Below are positions 26,083-37,583 of a stretch of 64,000 bases of DNA, one piece after another. The notes under the pieces are model-generated. The model did no database searches. It was not told where the DNA came from and worked only from the letters and a program-made list of their open reading frames with translations. The translations under genes and the position numbers were made by a program. This stretch comes from Antrodiella citrinella (lineage: Eukaryota > Basidiomycota > Agaricomycetes > Polyporales > Steccherinaceae): NCBI GenBank assembly GCA_004802725.1, contig SGPM01000107.1, positions 1 through 64,000 of the forward strand, read 5' to 3'. Each line of letters opens with the position of its first letter. The stretch's first letter is position 1.

Positions 26083-29000
26083 TCAATACACATGCCTCCC
26101 CACTCGCCTCAGCCACACCCCAACACCATACTTCCCCGCATCTTCCCTCCTCTTCGCCTCCTTCTCCTCTCTGTCCCTCTCCCTGACGAGCTCACCCTCG
26201 CCTTTGCGCCACACGGCGTCCGTGTCGAGGTCCACTTGGTGGAGGGGGACGAAGTGGCAGGCGGGTCGAGGGGAGACGAGGAAGCGCTCCCAGAGCGTAT
26301 ACCCGACGTAGAGAACGGCGTAAAGTGCGACGCCAATGTACGTCGCTACGACGTTCTTCAAATGCGCGAGAACACAAATATCAAGAGAGCAAAGAAGCAG
26401 AAAAAAAAAAGGACCGCGTCAATCACCGCACACCCGACTGAATAGCAAAAACAAAAAAAAACAGGCGAGCGTACCCTAGGATCGAACGTCTCCCCTCTCA
26501 CAGCCGCATACCCTTGCGCCGCGAACATCAACGCCGCAAGGATGACCGTGCCCACCGGCAACACCGGGTACAGCGGCTGGACGTACGGCAAGTCGCTCAG
26601 CGCGCGCCCTTGGACAGACCACGCCCTGCGGAACCGGACCGATATGATCCCGATGGAGCCCCACACCAGCAGGGCGGATATCCCGACGAGATTGAGCAGC
26701 CAGGTGAACACGACGCCGGAGCCCCAGATCGTGGTGAGGAAGGTCAGGAAGGAGAGCGCGAGGGACATCCTGAAAGGGAGCGAGGGGAGTCGTGTGGGTT
26801 AGCTCCGCTGTCGCAAGAATCATGGTCCCGCACAATTTGAAACACTGCTAAAACGAAAAGAAAAGAAGAGGAGAATGTGTAAGACGTACAGTAAGGCAGG
26901 CACGGGCACCCCGCGCGCGTTGACCCATCCAAACACCTTCGGCGCATGGCCCTGGCGCGCAAGCGCGAGCAGCATGCGCGACGAGGCGTAGAAGCACGAG
27001 TTCGTCGCGGAGAGGACAGCGGTCAGGAGCACGGCGTTGACAACGTGCACTGCGGCGCCGAACCCTGCGCGTTGGAACACGACGGTGATGGGGGATGCCG
27101 TCACGTCCGAATCTGTGTGGGTTGGTGCGGGTTGTCAGCTCAGCTCGGTCGTGGCAAATTGAGTAAAGATAGAGATAAGGGGTCGAAATCACGTTCTGGA
27201 AACGAAACAGTACGGAGAAGACATATGGGGAGGTGCGAAAACTTTGCAGATTGGAGATATGGATAACATGAAGCGTGCGGCTTCAACAAGAAGATCACCG
27301 AAGAAAGACCAGTCAGACACTTTTTGTCACGAGAACCACTACTCAAACTGATCAGGTCAAGATACGATTCAATGCACGACGTGAAGGCAGTGTCTCCCAT
27401 CGAGCCATAGACGACGGATACAACACATTTGAGATCCGCACACAGACGGCCCTGGACGCCAAGAAACCCGGGGTCCGCTCTTAAGCTACCCATCGCAAAA
27501 GAATACAACCACCGAAGAAGGAAATAAAAGAGAAAAGAGACAACGTGAGAAACGAGACGCCAAGGTCCCATCCCACCATCTCCTCCGGGGGGACCGCAAA
27601 GCAAAAAAGTACAACCACCGAGAACAAGAGAGAATAGGGCGAAAGAACAGTGCGGGAACGTGAGAGATTGACGGACGACTCGGACGCCAAGGTCCCGAAG
27701 AGGCGTCCCCGCCTTCGCTTCTCACGCCAGATCAACGGAGAAATCGAACCCTCATCCAAAAGAAGACGGCGAAGAGGTAAAAGAAGAACATTGACCAGTA
27801 ACCCGTAACCCGTAGCCAACGAAACAGCAAAATTAGCACGCACCGTTCGCAGCGTTCAACAACGTCGGGTCCGCGTTATTGATACACAGCCCAATCGTCA
27901 ACATCGTCAACACATAAAACAGCACGATCCTGAAGAAGGTCGCCTTGATCGCACGGGGGACGGCCTTATGTGGTTTCGCAGTCTCTCCGGCTGCGAGCGA
28001 GACAAGCTCGATGCCACCGTAGGAGTAGAACGCCCAGACGAAAGTCTGTGCGAAGGATGCGAAGCCGCCGAGGAAGGCTTGGCCGGAGTGGAAGTTCGAA
28101 AGACCCTGTGAGTGGGTGGTTGTTTGTTTAATTGTGGTGTGTGAAGGGAGTGTGGGACCGGGTGGCGCGGTGCGAACGTTTCAGTGCAGTGTTGAACCGG
28201 TGGGTAAGCGTTGTCGCGTGATGTAGGAGAATTGAATGGACGATAAGAAACGAAGTAAAAAGATGAATGAGTCGACGCCACAGTGCATGCCAAGGACAGG
28301 AGAAACAGGACAGGGGAGAGGGATGAACGTACCGGACCGGGATGATGGATGACCCGCCCAGTCATAGATCAACCCGACAATAATGAACAGGACGATCAAG
28401 ATAACCTTGATGAGCGCGAACCAGTACTCGGATTCACCTGTTTGAACCGCGATACAACCAACTTAGCATGCAAGTATTGAACAACATAACACGAGATCAG
28501 AGATCAACAAGAAGAATACTGTCAAGGAGTCGAAGATCACACCAAACGATATTGCGCAGCAAAGCGAGCAACATAACATGAGATCACAAAGATCAAGAAG
28601 TGTAACGTCAATGAGTCGAAGATCACAGAAAGCCATATTGCGCGTAGATGAAAGAAGGAAGAACAATGTCTGAATCCAACCCGAGACAGTGATGGCGAAA
28701 GAAAACACGTCAAATCATGAGCTTGGGGACCGACAACCATCGGATGTGCAAGCGTCACATTACACCACTGTCGAAGCTGAAGCGAAGGGACAACCCGAAG
28801 AAGGCATCATCCTCTTCTATCTCCAACACAAACAACCGGCAGAGCCACCGATCAACGCAAAATGAAAACCTCACAATGACTAGTGACGAGTGATGGCGAG
28901 AGCGATGATACACGAAGGAACGCACCATAGACACGGACAGAAATCAGCTGCATCGCGAAGATCGGAGTGATGATGACGAGGGACCACGCCCATGGCTGTA

Positions 29001-30843
29001 GCTTCGGTGTCCAGTACTGTTGAACACAAAAGGCAAGCCCAACGTCAGTTTGTGGTGCATCATCAAAAAAAGTCAAAACAGAGCGGAGTACGTCAACATC
29101 GAGCGCAGTGATGTTAGCGCGAGCTCCCGAGGCGGGGTAAGACAAACAGCGAGCAGGCGAAGTTCGACAGCGAGTGCGTCCGTTTGACGTTCCTGTGACG
29201 CATTGGGGTAAAAGAAGCGCAACACAGCGCGACGGCAACAAAGAAGAAACCAATGGTATACCCCGGTGTATCGCGCGCAAAACACTAGCACAAGCAGTGC
29301 TCGACAGACAGGCATTTGCGCCCAATGATGCCGACTTTTATCACATTCCACGCGCATACATGCACCGGAGTAAGAGGCGAGGACGACACGTACTTGGAGA
29401 ATGATGGCCGCGGACAATAGTTCGCTGGCTGTAAAGGTAAAGAGGGAACGGGTCAGTGAAAACTGTCGATTTCGGAAAATGGGAGGAAAGATATTCCAGC
29501 GTGGAATGAAATAAGAGATTAACATCTGTTAGAAAGGACCCATACGAAGGGGACAGGAGAAAGAAGAGAACAATTTCGGCCGAACTCACGTATAGACAGA
29601 CTCCTACGAGATCGCATTTCGGGCGATTCAGATTAGAGGGAGCGGCGGCGGAAGGAGAAAGCAAACACGTCATTCTCCCATGTTAAGTTGCAAACGTGGC
29701 TAGCACAACACACGACGTACCACTGCAGCCAATAGTTCCAACCTTTATCAATGGGGTATGTCAATGAGCGAACAGATTATCACGTTGGTTTGACGACAGA
29801 TGAAGTCAGGCATATGAACACCCACCGAGTGTGAACCCCATCGCGGGCGACACAAAGCGTGTGGCGAACGCGGCAAAGGTGCCAGAGATGGGGATGTACG
29901 CGGCCATCTCGCCTCTTCATTGGGTGCACGGTCGGCCGAAGTAGAGAAGGAAGGCGTCGAGGTGAATATTTTGTGTCAGGATAAGGCAGCAAAAGGGACG
30001 TACAATGAGATCACGACGGCATAGCAAAATAGACCGACGACGAAGTACGAAAGCAGCGCACTGCCTGGACCTGCGAGAGAGACAGCCTTCACGGGAGAAG
30101 GGGCAGGATTGATATTATTAATGAACGAGTGCTTCAAGTTCAATGGCAAGATGTCGCATTCACGAAGCGGTGGCACGGAACAGAAAACGAAAGATGGATT
30201 GGATGATGCTTACGGATCCTGCACTGAGGAAGATACCGGTCCCAATCGTACCGCCGATAGCTAGAAGAAGGAAGGTCACGTTAGCAGCACGTTCGCGCTC
30301 GGCCTCGCCCGAGCCACACGCACGCCGGTCACGCAGAAGCATCGAAGCGAAGTACACGGGTAAGGTTTGAGAGTGACAGTAGCCCGAACACCATCGGGTA
30401 CTCGCTGAAACCAATCCAATGGGGAATCGCAGACACAACGCACCATCGTGCAGTTGATAGCATATATGTTCTTGAAACAATGTCATCGTTTGTCTCTGGG
30501 TTTCCAAAAACAACCAGCGCCCGTGCTCTTCGGAAGACCATTCGTCGAGGGAGCGTGCGGCGCAACGCACGAAAGCCCCTCCAGAGAACCAAAGTAAGGA
30601 AAAAGAATGGAGGAGCGACTTGCCTATCATCATGATATGCCGGCTACCCATGCCTCTTTGGGTCTGGTACTCTGCATTTGCGTCTCCGGTTAGGATCCGT
30701 TGCCATATTGGCTTCTTGTTTGTGGCGCGTGGGGAAGGTGTGGGGGAGGGCAGTTTTTTGGTATCCGTATCTTTAGGTTCGAACGAGGAAGACCACGTCG
30801 GCGAGGGCACCCGAGGAAGGACGGGGACCTCAGAGAGAGACAT
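26083..30843 (-). CDS. Amino-acid permease (APC superfamily)
   Basis: Thirteen exons code for a yeast-type amino-acid transporter of the plasma membrane. The order is a cytosolic N-terminus, AIGGTIGTGIFLSAGS (first helix with the substrate-binding GTG), GEMAAYIPISGTFAAF, WAWSLVIITPIFAMQLISV, GGIELVSLAAGE and NSCFYASSRMLLALA. There are about 12 membrane helices, and the exons add up to roughly 560 residues. Exon 6 is only 14 nt (29590-29603), exon 5 is 22 nt (29721-29742) and exon 7 is 35 nt. Intron 1 appears to be GC-AG (30261-30623). Introns reach 731 bp, against 50-60 bp in neighbouring genes. At 28350-28363 the frame shifts by one base between YDWA and HHPGP, so the gene is either mis-sequenced or broken. 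The substrate is not determined. Confidence 0.88.
27503..27696. repeat. Imperfect direct repeat in permease intron
   Basis: TACAACCACCGA followed by purine-rich DNA and GACGCCAAGGTCCC occurs at about 27503-27568 and again at about 27610-27696. Both copies lie in the 731-bp intron of the permease. Confidence 0.6.
28482..28643. repeat. Imperfect tandem repeat of about 80 bp in permease intron
   Basis: Two adjacent copies, at about 28482-28559 and 28568-28643, share CATAAC, GAGATCA, GAGTCGAAGATCACA and ATATTGCGC in the same order. They lie in a large intron of the permease and explain part of its length. Confidence 0.7.
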
Positions 30844-31778
30844 GGTGAACGCAACAAGGTATCAATGATACGAGACGGGTCCTCCAAGGCAGAACAGATC
30901 AGGACCAAGGCAGTTGGCAGTTCAGGGGAGGTATAAGACAGTCTCCGGGAGCGTCAGACGACGATGTACGCGTTTTGAACTGGAACCGGGCTCGGTCTTT
31001 TGGTCGCGATGTGTGACCACAGGGCGCTACACTGAAGAGAGCAGGGGTTTCCTGTCAGTAGCGGGCTGGAGTACTCTACTCGATGCCAGGTTCAAGTTCA
31101 GAGGCACATCGTGTTAGATTCGTGTATCTCGTTCGGCATCCTCACCCTGCGATTGGCGAGACGCTGATCATGATTCGTAGGTCCAGGATGCCCAATCACG
31201 AAAGTCAAGGTCGGTTAAGTCGGCCCGCCACAATGCTGGGACCCCGAAGAGAGATCTTCCCGCGTGATAAAGTCGAAAGGTTCACAGGAGATGCATGAAC
31301 TTTGGTGGGTGTACACTTGCTGCACAGGGTCTCCCATCCAGCGCGGGCCTTCTGGCAACGTGATTGCTGAAATGCAAAAAAAATTAAATTAAATTTGTCT
31401 GAAATGCTCGCTGGGAATGGCGCCTACGCGATAATTGAATGCGAGGGCTGTCCATATGTGGACGGTCCTGGGTGTGTAAAACCAGAATTTGAGCTCCCGG
31501 TTCTTTCGTGTTTGCAACTTGTTCCTTGACCACCATCATCCCTCCATCTCACAATTCCTCTCGTTTTCGCAACGAATCATCTTCCTAGCCGGTCACACAA
31601 GTTCTCGCTCTAGCGCCCTCCGCTTTCCTTCATAACCGTGCTCGCGCTCGCACAGTCCAGCCCTTTTCCTTTCCTTACACACCATTCCATCGGTCCTATC
31701 GCGTACTCTCCTTCGAAATCCTTCCGACACCCTTCCGTTCACTGTCATCGTCGTCATACTCGTCTACGACCGAGAACA
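30844..31778. other. Divergent promoter, permease and Zn2Cys6 regulator
   Basis: About 0.93 kb separate the two starts. An A/T-rich tract of repeated AAATT lies at about 31375-31397. A pyrimidine-rich leader runs from about 31500 to 31778 before the regulator's ATG. A shared control region for a transporter and a regulator is possible but cannot be shown from sequence. Confidence 0.45.
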
Positions 31779-34700
31779 ATGAAGGACGATAAGAAGCGCA
31801 CCAAGGGCGAGGGTGGTCGCGGCACCTACGTCCGCCAAGCGTGCAACCACTGCAGACGGAGAAAAAGCAAGTGCGACGGACAGGAGCCCGTATGTGGGCC
31901 GTGCAGAGATTCGGGGCGGGAGGCAGAGGTATGTAGCTTGTTCTGCGGAGGCTCCTAGCTCACCGTATACCCCCCGGCAATCAGTGTACATGGGGAAAGG
32001 AGACTGCGAAGAAAGCCCGGACACAACAGCATTTTGAGTCTCTTGTGAACCGCATCAAGACTCTGGAGCGCAGAGTAAAGGAGCTCGAAGGCGAGCTCGA
32101 GGTCGCAGAGGAGGGCGACACCGTACCCTCATCTGAACGTCTCTCGGACCCTACACACTCAAGGGACTTCACCCCGCTGAAGACGGATCCTGAAGACCAA
32201 GCACCGCCGGACGACAACTCATCCTCCAGCTCGACAAATGGCGACTCGGACATCGAAAAGCTCATCGCACCCACCAAGAAACTAATGGTACCGTCTACTG
32301 TCTTTCTCCATTCATCTAACACAGCCCTAACTCTACCCCCATCACAGCTCAGGGAAAGTGATCTCGAGCTTTATGGTCCCACTTCGGCATTCCAGATGGC
32401 ACCGGAACGCAAGCACGCCTGTGACTGTCCACCCGACCGTCCAGAGGCGTGCACCCATCGAATCATTGAGTATCTTGCCGCGCCTCACCTCTCCCCGAGC
32501 ATGGACTGGGCACGGCACCTGCCCCCAGAAGCCCCCATTACCCGGGAAGAACACGATCGGTGCGTTTGCCCTTTACCTTGTCCCCTCGGAAATGAGCATC
32601 TTTGATCTCACCAGGGTTGCTCGTTATCTCCTCTAGGCTGCTGCACCTTTTCTTCTGCTTCTTCTCTGGCTGGTGCATGCGCATCGTGCCCGAGTATTTC
32701 CTGCGGGACATGCGCCGGGCACTGAGCACGCCGCTCGGGCACAAGGCACCCAAGAGCTCACACTACTCACCGATGCTGCACAACTCGATCTTCACAATCG
32801 CGCCGGCGTACTCGGACGACCCACGTCTGCGGCATGTGCGCTTCCGCGAGCACTTTGCGCGGAAGGCGAAAGAGTACATTGAGAATGACTGTGAGAAGCC
32901 GAGTATCCCCGTCGTGATGGCTCTGTCCATCATCGCGAGCTACCATGCGACCCGCGGAGAGCAGAGTCTTGGGTACATGTATTTCGGTATGTTCCTTTCG
33001 CTCTTCCGAGTGTGTTGCAGATCCTGATTCGCGTCATTCTTCAGGCATGAGTGGCCGAATGGCTCAGGCTCGTACGTTGTTTCTATTCAGACTATATTGC
33101 CTCGTCCCTTGCTGATTTTCCGGCGGCAGTGGGCTTGGGTATCGACTGCTCGCAGTGGGTTCGGTCAGGGCTCATTACAGAACAAGATGCACTCGATCGA
33201 GACTGGGCATACTGGGGCACCGTCACCCAGGACATCTGCTGGTCCTTGTACATCGGCCGTGGACGCTGTTTCGTGCCGCACAAGGACAATCACAACAAAG
33301 TCCCGATCCCATTTGTCAACACGGAGATCGACCACGCGGCGTGGTCATGTCCACCGGCCAAGTTCCCGCTCCAGAACAGCAACATCGCCAGTATCTTCGT
33401 GGCGACGTGCGAGCTGCTGCGGATCGGCGAGCGTGTGACGGAATTCGTGTACGTGGATTTTGATTGCATTTGATGTTCTGATTGTATGCTTATTGGCTGT
33501 CTGTTTGTTTGCAGAAACGGCTTGGGGAACGATTCGCGCAATGCCAGCATGCATCGAGTGAGCGAACTCGAGTACGTACGCTTTGTGATTCTCTGTATCA
33601 GTATGGGACAGTTGACCAAGTTCTTCTCCACCAGTATTGAACTGAACACATGGAAAGACTCGCTTTCACCCGAAGTGGATTTGACCGCCTCATCACGGCC
33701 TGTTGCGCTACCCCACCGCATGACACTGCATTTGACATACTGGTGGTTGTTAATTCTTCTTCACCGTCCATTTTACCGCCGGCATAGGAGCGGTGCGATG
33801 GATATAGATCATGTCAAGGTATGCAGTCTTCTAATTCCCCGCGAACGCGTTTCCTCCGATTTACATCGCATGCTGACCTGAACCTCGTCTTCTTTCTCTC
33901 TCCCATGCTTTTCCCGGCCGTCTAATCTGTGAACAATTGACAGCTGACAAACCGGGCAGCGGAGAACGTTATGTTGATCGCCAGTAACTGGCACACCAAC
34001 TACCCTCTACGCTTCAGCCCCATTACGATCGTGCAAATCATCTTCTCTGCAGGAACCGTCTTCGTTCTCTCCGCGCTCCAGGCCATCTCTGGTCCCAGAT
34101 TAGGACGCGTCACGCTCACGACGTCGCTCAACCAGATCCAGCAGTGCATCGACTACCTGGACGTGATTGGGGAGAGCTGGGACTGCTCGTACCGTGTGCG
34201 CGAGATCCTGCTGAACATCGTCGATGTGCAGCTCAAACCAAGGCTGCTGTTGCGCTCTGGGGGCGCGGCGCTCCCGCCGCCGTCCCACATTCACACGGCT
34301 GCCAACAGCATCCACCACCCACACGCGCCCGCTTCTCCATCGGGCTCCGTTGGTTCTCAGAACGCGTCTCCACAGATGGATGCGGGTGCCTTGCCTATTC
34401 GCCATCAGCAGCAGCATTCTGCACACCATGGCTCGCAACATTCGCAGCATAGTATCCTCAATGGGAGCCCAAGTCACTCGTATTCGGATCCTTCGTATTC
34501 GCCGCAATGGCAGAGCTTGCATGGAGGGTCTCCGCATCATCTATTGAACGGGGGGACTACACCGTCGTCCCCTACTGGTTATGGTATGGACTCGTACGGA
34601 ATGCCCACTTCCCCTGCATCCTCTTACAGGGGCATCGACGCGTTCTCTACCAACTCAGGACCGTCTTCGCACCCGACATCTCCGGACCTGGACATCACCA

Positions 34701-35014
34701 TGAACTACCCCGGGATGGTACTCGAGTTCGCGATGGCGCCGTACGACACGTCCCTCCCTACGTCCTCGAATGCATTCATGCCATTCAGCACGCCGTGGGC
34801 CGCGGACGTGTACTCGCAGAACGTGATGTCGAGCTCGGTGACGGGGGGCACGCCGCCGCCGGGCGGGTTCAGCGACGAGGAGCTGGCGATCATGGATCAG
34901 ATCGTGCGACAGCAGCAGACGACGCACCACGGGGGTATACAGCAGCAGCAACATCAGTCGCTGGACCATCATCACAATCACGGTGGTGCTGTTCCTTTAC
35001 ATTCCCGGAGGTGA
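31779..35014 (+). CDS. Zn2Cys6 transcription factor
   Basis: The first exon encodes RQACNHCRRRKSKCDG, then VCGPCRDSG. The sixth cysteine comes from the next exon (CTWGKE, acceptor at about 31983). This completes the six-cysteine binuclear cluster that binds DNA in the nucleus. A coiled-coil linker follows (VNRIKTLERRVKELEGELEV), then an acidic stretch and the fungal-specific regulatory domain (RRALSTPLGHK, SIIASYHATRGEQSLGYMYF, DRDWAYWGTVTQDICWSLYI, LTYWWLLILLHRPFYRR). The last 230 residues are low-complexity Ser, Pro, Gln and His, including HQSLDHHHNHGG, and are a plausible activation region. The stop is at 35012-35014. There are at least nine exons. The targets are unknown; the divergent permease is a possible one by position only. 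Confidence 0.9.
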
Positions 35015-37583
35015 GTGTGGGAGTGTGGGGTTCCTTAGTTAGAAGGCGGTTCTTTTGCATGGGCCGCCCTGAAGGTTTGAGGGGGGCGTCTCTTTTCTCC
35101 GTTCAGTTCAAGTTCTTCCACCGTGCGGGTCTCCACTCCACGCAACCCCCTCTTGGCCTCGAAATTTTGTTTGCGTTTGTGGATACTTCCTCCGATCACC
35201 CTTTTCTGTTTGTCTATCTATCTTATGGGTATTTTCTTCATGCATGTCCGGATCCCGCCAGTCACCCCCTCCCCTCTCTGTCATTCAATCTCTTCCTATG
35301 TGACTGTTTCATCTCAATCTCAATCTCGCTTGTCGTTTTCTGTTTGTCGTTCTCTCACCACCTCGCACATCCACCCTTCCCATCACCGTACAACGCACAT
35401 ACACCGCCCGTATATGATTCCCTAGGGTCCCTGTCTCCGTTTGCATCCGCTTGGTTTTGCTATAGCTGTTCTGTTCGCCTCTCAAACTGTTGTATTGTTG
35501 TATCGTTGTAGACTACGTAGTATACTCTCATGCTCCTCGTGCTATTTTGTCTACATTGTAACTTGTAAGCTCAAGTTCGATCATGGACTGGACTTGGAAC
35601 TGCGCAATGGAATACAAACATGTAGAACGCCACGATCCTGATCTTCTTCTTGTCCGATCACGGGTGTGACTCTGAACGCTGACCACAAAGACGAGACGTG
35701 ACACGTTTTTGTGTAGGTGCATGGAGCACAGACCGCGTGGGTTTTGTTTTTCAGGTGAGAACCGATCTCCGAGTTACGATGCGTATCGAAAGTCTCAATG
35801 GACGTTCCGAACGTTCAAGGGACGTCAAACCAAAACCAAAGAAAAACGCGAGACTCTGAGACAAACCAAACCATGCGTATACTGTTTTTGCTGCGTTTTG
35901 TTCTCTTGTGGATCTTCCCATCTTCATATTACAGATCACTGCTCTCTCATGCCGGGGGCTTGAGTTCAAGGGTCGAGATATTGTGCTGGTATTGAAGATC
36001 GAGGTTTCCTCGGAGTTGCAATGGGGATGAGGAGGGAAGTATGTTTGACAATGATAACTTCATCTGGTAATTGCATACCGGGATGCGTTACGGCATACCA
36101 TCCCGACGGCAGTACACGCGTTGTCTACACTGATGTATCATGATATGCATCGACTGAACACCGAGCATGGCCATGCGGATCCGAGGCTCACTTCTCTCTA
36201 ATCCTAGGGACGGAGAGAAGGAGTGGCGGGATGGCTGAGTCACCTCGAGGGGGCGGCGGGCTCGCCGAACCGAACCTGACCACAAACATCAATATTATCA
36301 AGCAAATAACAAATACGTGGGGGCTTCTTGAAGAGCATTGTGGCGTCGCACGACCCGACCCAGGCTTGGGATTGCTTAGTGGTAAACCCTTTCGAGTTGT
36401 CAACGCCCACGATCCGTCATGAGGATTGCTGACTACCATGCAGGGTCCGTGAAGTACGATCTCCACGAGCCTGATCCTCAACTTGTCTACGGAGTATCGG
36501 TCTCAAGTCTCGGGGTCAGGGTACCGGCAAGGTCGTCAACGTTCAACAGTCAATTTGGCTGAATGGTGTTCAAGTTGAACTCAGTCAAAGCTGCGGCGAG
36601 CTTGGCCCTCGTCGGAGATCGACCAGAGATATCTGTGGCCATCGGCCTAGACAAAGCCAGTGAGCTCTACGCCGACGAACCTGCAATACGAACAACATAC
36701 AGTGCGTTGCGTCGCTTCGTTCGGAAACGACTGAACAAGCTTCAACTTCTCAACTGAGATCTACGATTGGTCGAACGGGAAGGTCCGACGCGTTGTGATT
36801 GGCTCAAGCCAAGCTTTCCAAGCAGCTATGGGTCTGGCTATGCAATTGTATCACTGTATCAGTGCCTGCTCGTACTTGAGTATCTGGTATGACTGAAATG
36901 CTGACCTCGCGGACCGTGAACACGTTGAACGTTTGAGGGTGCCTTCGTATCGTAGTACGTATTGACCTTTGACTCCGCCTACGCAGCAGATATCGGACGG
37001 CGGCGGACACCAGTGCTGCTGCCACAATGTGTTCAGAACCAATACGAGATGACATGTCCTGACATCAGACACGACATGTGAAAGATAGAAACACATTTCG
37101 AAAGCGGTGTTGGAAGGAAAGAGGGGGCGAGGCGCAAAAGCGTCCGTTTCAACCAGATCTCATAACGATAGATCTTACAGTTGAGATATATAACGTAGTA
37201 AGCGAAAGGTATGTGTGGCCCGTATGGGATTATCCAGCAATAGATAGATGATAGCACCCGCTTCTGTGTTCCACTGATCTCCACGTCCAACATGAAGATG
37301 TATTGAGGACCTGACGATGCAATATCTGGATATGTATGAGTGAGTATACCCCAAAGCATACGTTGGACTCACCCGATCTCTATGCATGCCACAGTGTTGG
37401 GACCGGCGTTCCAAAGCAGTAAGAACGGGCACTGAGGCAAGAAACAGCAGGACAGTGAGTGTCTGATAGAGCGATGCTACAGTGATAGGTATCCGTCCTC
37501 CTTGTATGTGATAAGTGTTTGGGCACGCTAGAAGGTACATACGCAGACCCCACCGGGTGACCCGAAAATAGGCCATGGGAAGG
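35015..37583. other. Long gap without a confident gene
   Basis: About 2.6 kb. The first 600 bp is probably 3'UTR with pyrimidine-rich runs. Short open frames at 36563-36757 (+) and 37175-37576 (-) have weak coding character. The second has a hydrophobic run (LYQTLTVLLFLASVPVLTAL) and plausible splice sites, but I cannot match it to a family. It also falls where the 3' end of the Nudix transcript should be. Confidence 0.4.

Noticed and set aside
36563..36757. 64-codon + strand frame
   Set aside because: No start context, splice partner or family resemblance; probably chance.
37175..37576. Short - strand hydrophobic frame behind the Nudix gene
   Set aside because: Splice sites are possible, but it lies where the Nudix 3'UTR should be and matches no family I know.
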